Positions 61,434 to 64,000 of a stretch of 64,000 bases of DNA are shown here, piece after piece. The stretch is from a virus: the IMG/VR virus record IMGVR_UViG_3300035698_017111, positions 82,773 to 146,772 of that record. One strand, given 5' to 3'. Positions within the stretch are counted from its first letter, which is position 1; every line of letters begins with the position of its first letter. Under the pieces are notes generated by a model, which was not told the DNA's origin, searched no databases, and worked only from the letters and a program-made list of their open reading frames with translations. The position numbers and the translations under genes were made by a program.

Positions 61434-64000
61434 TCACGAGTTTCTTAAATAATTGAAAACAACTGGCTGACCGTGAGAAAACTCCCGACTATCCTCCTCA
61501 GGGGATGGTGGCGATGCCTGGGCTATACGCAGATTAAAAATAGAACTCGCAACGGGTTTCGAGACGGGTAGACGATACATCGTCTCAGAAAGACGATAAT
61601 CTTTATTCCTACCACGATTCTCCACAAAACCAAATCTTTTGTAGAAACGAACCAGACGTGAATGAGATGTCGTGCCCTGATAATCATCTTTCTGGCCGGG
61701 AGAAAGTAAGATTCTTTTGCCGACTGAGTCGGCATAATCACATAATTCCTGCATAAACGCAGAACCAATACCTTGTTTTCGATTTTCTTTCTGTATGATT
61801 AAAGAACTGAGTACGATATCGTCGTCACCTTTCTCGTACATATAAACATCTGCACCGTTTTCTTCATACTTCTCTTTTATTGTATCCAACGATACCAGAC
61901 CGTCACCAAATTCTTGACTCATTTCATATGTTATTGCTAAATCAGGATAATTGTCTAAAATTTCCTGTGGTACTTCTTGACCTTGAGACAACGCCCTTTC
62001 AACAGCTGCCCGTTCCAACTCCTCTTCAGGTGTCGTTGGTGTCGAATTCAACGGAAATTCTTTTTGGGCCAAAAGAATCCTATGGTGGTTGTACGCCATG
62101 ACATATACATTCTTACCAATATCTGTGTAAAGATTGTGCTCTTCACCAAATTCTTGTTTCTTTTTGTATTTCTTACGCTCTTCTAATCCAGGGAAGTTAA
62201 TGTCAGAATATCCCTTACCGGAAACCACGTTCTCATACTGTCTTTCTTTTTTGATCAACTCGGCCCACTTCAGATAAGAATCATGAAGTTTCTTAGAGTT
62301 TTGACTATTTGCACTCAGGTTGTCATCGTACATACCAGCAGTTTCAATATTGTCCAAGTAAAGAGTACTGGACTGTCCCAACCTTATCCACGATTGACCC
62401 ACCAATTGACCCTTTCTATCAAATACGGTTAAGAAACCAGAACGAGGATTGTTGTACCCATCATAAACACATTCACTACCAATACCCTTGATGGTCTGAC
62501 AACAACCTGTCATATCACCAAGAACCGCACCGAGTGGATCTGACTTCTCTAAAATCTTGAAGGTAAAGCCATCTACGTCCCATTGTTGTGCGGGGATCAT
62601 CTGTTGTTCTGGTATCTTTAACTTATTAAAGAATTTACCTATGCTTTTGTCATCATAACCATGTTGGTCCAATGTGGTAACAAACGGTGTTTGCTCTGGA
62701 GTCGCATTTGGGTATATGTTGTTTGCCCTGTACAGAAAAATGCCTTCTTTGGTATCTGGATACTTCATATTAGACTGAGCTGGATCAACGATATCAACGC
62801 CAGCGTTTATTTGTCCCTTCTCAATTGCCGAAGCTCGACTTCTAAGTAAGGTGGCCACTTCTGAACGAGGAGTATTGGTTATGGACTCTAAAAATCTACG
62901 TAAACCCGGTTGATCAAGAATGTCTGTTTCGAAAAACAAATAAAGACTATCGTGTAAGTTCTCTTCCTGAGAACCAAAAACACGAGAACTGACCCAGGAC
63001 ATCAATGTCTTTCCAAGAACTTGCTTTAATCTATCCATGTCTACTTGTGATTTAAGAGATGATTCATCTAATTCTGTGTCCGAATACATGTTTTCATGTC
63101 TCACAGATTGATTCTCTTTCTCTATTTGTTGATTATACCCATCTACAAATGCAGACGTATTCGTATTAAGCCATTTCCTCTTTACGTTCTTCTTAATACG
63201 GACACCGTTTTGAACCATACTGGGAAGGGTCTCGGTGGGATCATACCCACCATTTAATGTATGGTACTCAACTATGGATTCGATACTGGATCTAACCGAT
63301 TCTAATTTTGCAACACTGGCCTCATCCTGCTCTACACCTTCCCCGTCCTCATCCACACCCTCACTAATAACATCTTTTAATACGTTGTTAGAAAACGACA
63401 TTACATTTTGAGGATCGTAACCAAAATTGACCATTATTTGACCCATGTTGACAGGATCATCACTCATGGACTGCAATACCGATTGCTCAGTGTTGGAAAG
63501 AATGGGAAGAAATTCTTCTTTAAACTCGGCCCTTGTTTCTAACTCTAAATTCTTGTCCTTACAGGTGTTGACAAAATCTTTGAGACCAGATAGACTCATA
63601 CCAAGGAGTTCTTTTATTGTTAAATCGTCATGTGCATCTAATCCTAAAATATCTTTTGCTTCCTCAATATTTTCTCGGTAGTAGGTTGTGTATGAATCTA
63701 TCTGATGATCTATCTCCGAATCACCATATATCTCCCATACGTGATTATATATTATATCTTCGTCCATATTTGCAATAATATCTTCATAATCAAATGAAAA
63801 ACCTTCATCTACTAGATTGGTAATGAATCGTTCAGTTAAATCTCTAGCCTCCCAATCACCATCTTCTATTACTTGCAATCGACCGTTAATATCTTCTTCA
63901 GGAAAGTGTTGTGCAACAAACTCGTCAAATCTGGTTATGTCTTCATTTTCTTCATTTAATTGAGACCGAAGATCGTCCAATTTTTCGTTTATCTTAGGAA
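61434..64000 (-). CDS. large protein with C-terminal GNAT acetyltransferase domain, N-terminus off edge
   Basis: The frame is open to the right edge (at least 855 codons), so the start is outside the window. The first ~430 residues are acidic and helical with no known domain. About residues 470-580 contain DMTGCCQTIKGIGSECV and GFLTVFDRKGQLVGQSWIRL, beta-rich, reminiscent of proteins with a PcfJ-like core (weak). The last ~150 residues carry GNAT motif A (ENRKQGIGSAFMQELCDYA) and motif B (SRLVRFYKRFGFVENRGR). The very C-terminus has FNLRIAQA, similar to the N-terminus of the protease-like protein. Could be a virion protein with an acetyltransferase, or a modifier of host targets. Confidence 0.65.
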   Translation of the reverse strand, partial: PKINEKLDDLRSQLNEENEDITRFDEFVAQHFPEEDINGRLQVIEDGDWEARDLTERFITNLVDEGFSFDYEDIIANMDEDIIYNHVWEIYGDSEIDHQIDSYTTYYRENIEEAKDILGLDAHDDLTIKELLGMSLSGLKDFVNTCKDKNLELETRAEFKEEFLPILSNTEQSVLQSMSDDPVNMGQIMVNFGYDPQNVMSFSNNVLKDVISEGVDEDGEGVEQDEASVAKLESVRSSIESIVEYHTLNGGYDPTETLPSMVQNGVRIKKNVKRKWLNTNTSAFVDGYNQQIEKENQSVRHENMYSDTELDESSLKSQVDMDRLKQVLGKTLMSWVSSRVFGSQEENLHDSLYLFFETDILDQPGLRRFLESITNTPRSEVATLLRSRASAIEKGQINAGVDIVDPAQSNMKYPDTKEGIFLYRANNIYPNATPEQTPFVTTLDQHGYDDKSIGKFFNKLKIPEQQMIPAQQWDVDGFTFKILEKSDPLGAVLGDMTGCCQTIKGIGSECVYDGYNNPRSGFLTVFDRKGQLVGQSWIRLGQSSTLYLDNIETAGMYDDNLSANSQNSKKLHDSYLKWAELIKKERQYENVVSGKGYSDINFPGLEERKKYKKKQEFGEEHNLYTDIGKNVYVMAYNHHRILLAQKEFPLNSTPTTPEEELERAAVERALSQGQEVPQEILDNYPDLAITYEMSQEFGDGLVSLDTIKEKYEENGADVYMYEKGDDDIVLSSLIIQKENRKQGIGSAFMQELCDYADSVGKRILLSPGQKDDYQGTTSHSRLVRFYKRFGFVENRGRNKDYRLSETMYRLPVSKPVASSIFNLRIAQASPPSPEEDSREFSHGQPVVFNYLRNS

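Noticed and set aside
1-64000. Genome-wide reassignment of UGA
   Set aside because: Many genes end in TGA with the next start overlapping it (ATGA), so UGA works as a stop in this genome.
1-64000. CRISPR arrays, insertion sequences, integrase or attachment sites
   Set aside because: No regular spaced direct repeats, transposase or recombinase catalytic motifs were seen. The integrase-type repeats at 52-57 kb lack a recombinase domain.

Overview
The window looks like part of a large tailed-phage (caudovirus) genome. It has a virion module on the minus strand: major capsid protein, probable decoration and scaffold proteins, a prohead-protease-like giant protein, an intein-bearing portal, and several very large acidic, low-complexity proteins. 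It also has long runs of short, densely packed, often overlapping genes with strong AGGAG-type ribosome sites. No bacterial housekeeping operon is present. The phage carries translation and RNA-repair genes unusual for a virus: a class-I release factor, IF3, a sigma factor, tmRNA, an RtcB ligase, a Ro60 homologue with Y-RNA-like RNAs, a nucleotidyltransferase, a polynucleotide-kinase-like protein and an RNase-Z-like hydrolase. Sigma70-type promoters (TTGACA, 17 bp, TATAAT-like) and a Cys lipobox suggest a Gram-negative host, but that is inference. The combination tmRNA + Ro60 + RtcB + band-7 recalls large myoviruses such as the Bxz1 group (from memory, not checked).

Layout. 1-2.8 kb: small genes on both strands, including a release factor that can only be read through with recoding. 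2.9-6.5 kb: promoter, a cluster of Y-RNA-like RNAs, a terminator, then the Ro60 homologue and a partner gene. 6.5-8.5 kb (minus): small genes, DUF5662 and a radical-SAM-like protein. 8.5-31.8 kb (minus): the virion module. 31.9-33.9 kb (minus): sigma factor, IF3 and small Cys-containing proteins. 34-35.7 kb (plus): thioredoxin, RtcB and a structured RNA/terminator. 35.8-41 kb: small genes, a nucleotidyltransferase and an SPFH protein. 41.1-41.5 kb: tmRNA. 41.5-52.2 kb: phosphoribosyltransferase, lipoprotein, membrane proteins, a PD-(D/E)xK-like nuclease, a 920-residue unknown, Dam methylase and an MBL hydrolase. 52.3-57.6 kb: a translationally coupled operon of an SF2 helicase and three proteins built only from 16 'phage-integrase repeat' units (counting two in the helicase). 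57.6-61.3 kb: small genes, including a kinase. 61.4-64 kb (minus): a large GNAT-tailed protein running off the edge.

Main points of interest: (1) a phage Ro60/Y-RNA module in which two tRNA-like domains are each clamped by two covarying helices; (2) a release factor needing a +1 shift at a UAG and passage of an in-frame UGA; (3) the helicase plus integrase-repeat operon; (4) a recurrent TCGTATA promoter-like motif and several apparently leaderless genes in a phage that encodes its own IF3; (5) a portal carrying an intein and a C-terminal DUF559/Vsr-like endonuclease domain; (6) an A9 homopolymer whose slippage would add a zinc ribbon to a virion-module protein.

All assignments are by eye from sequence motifs. 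No database search was run.
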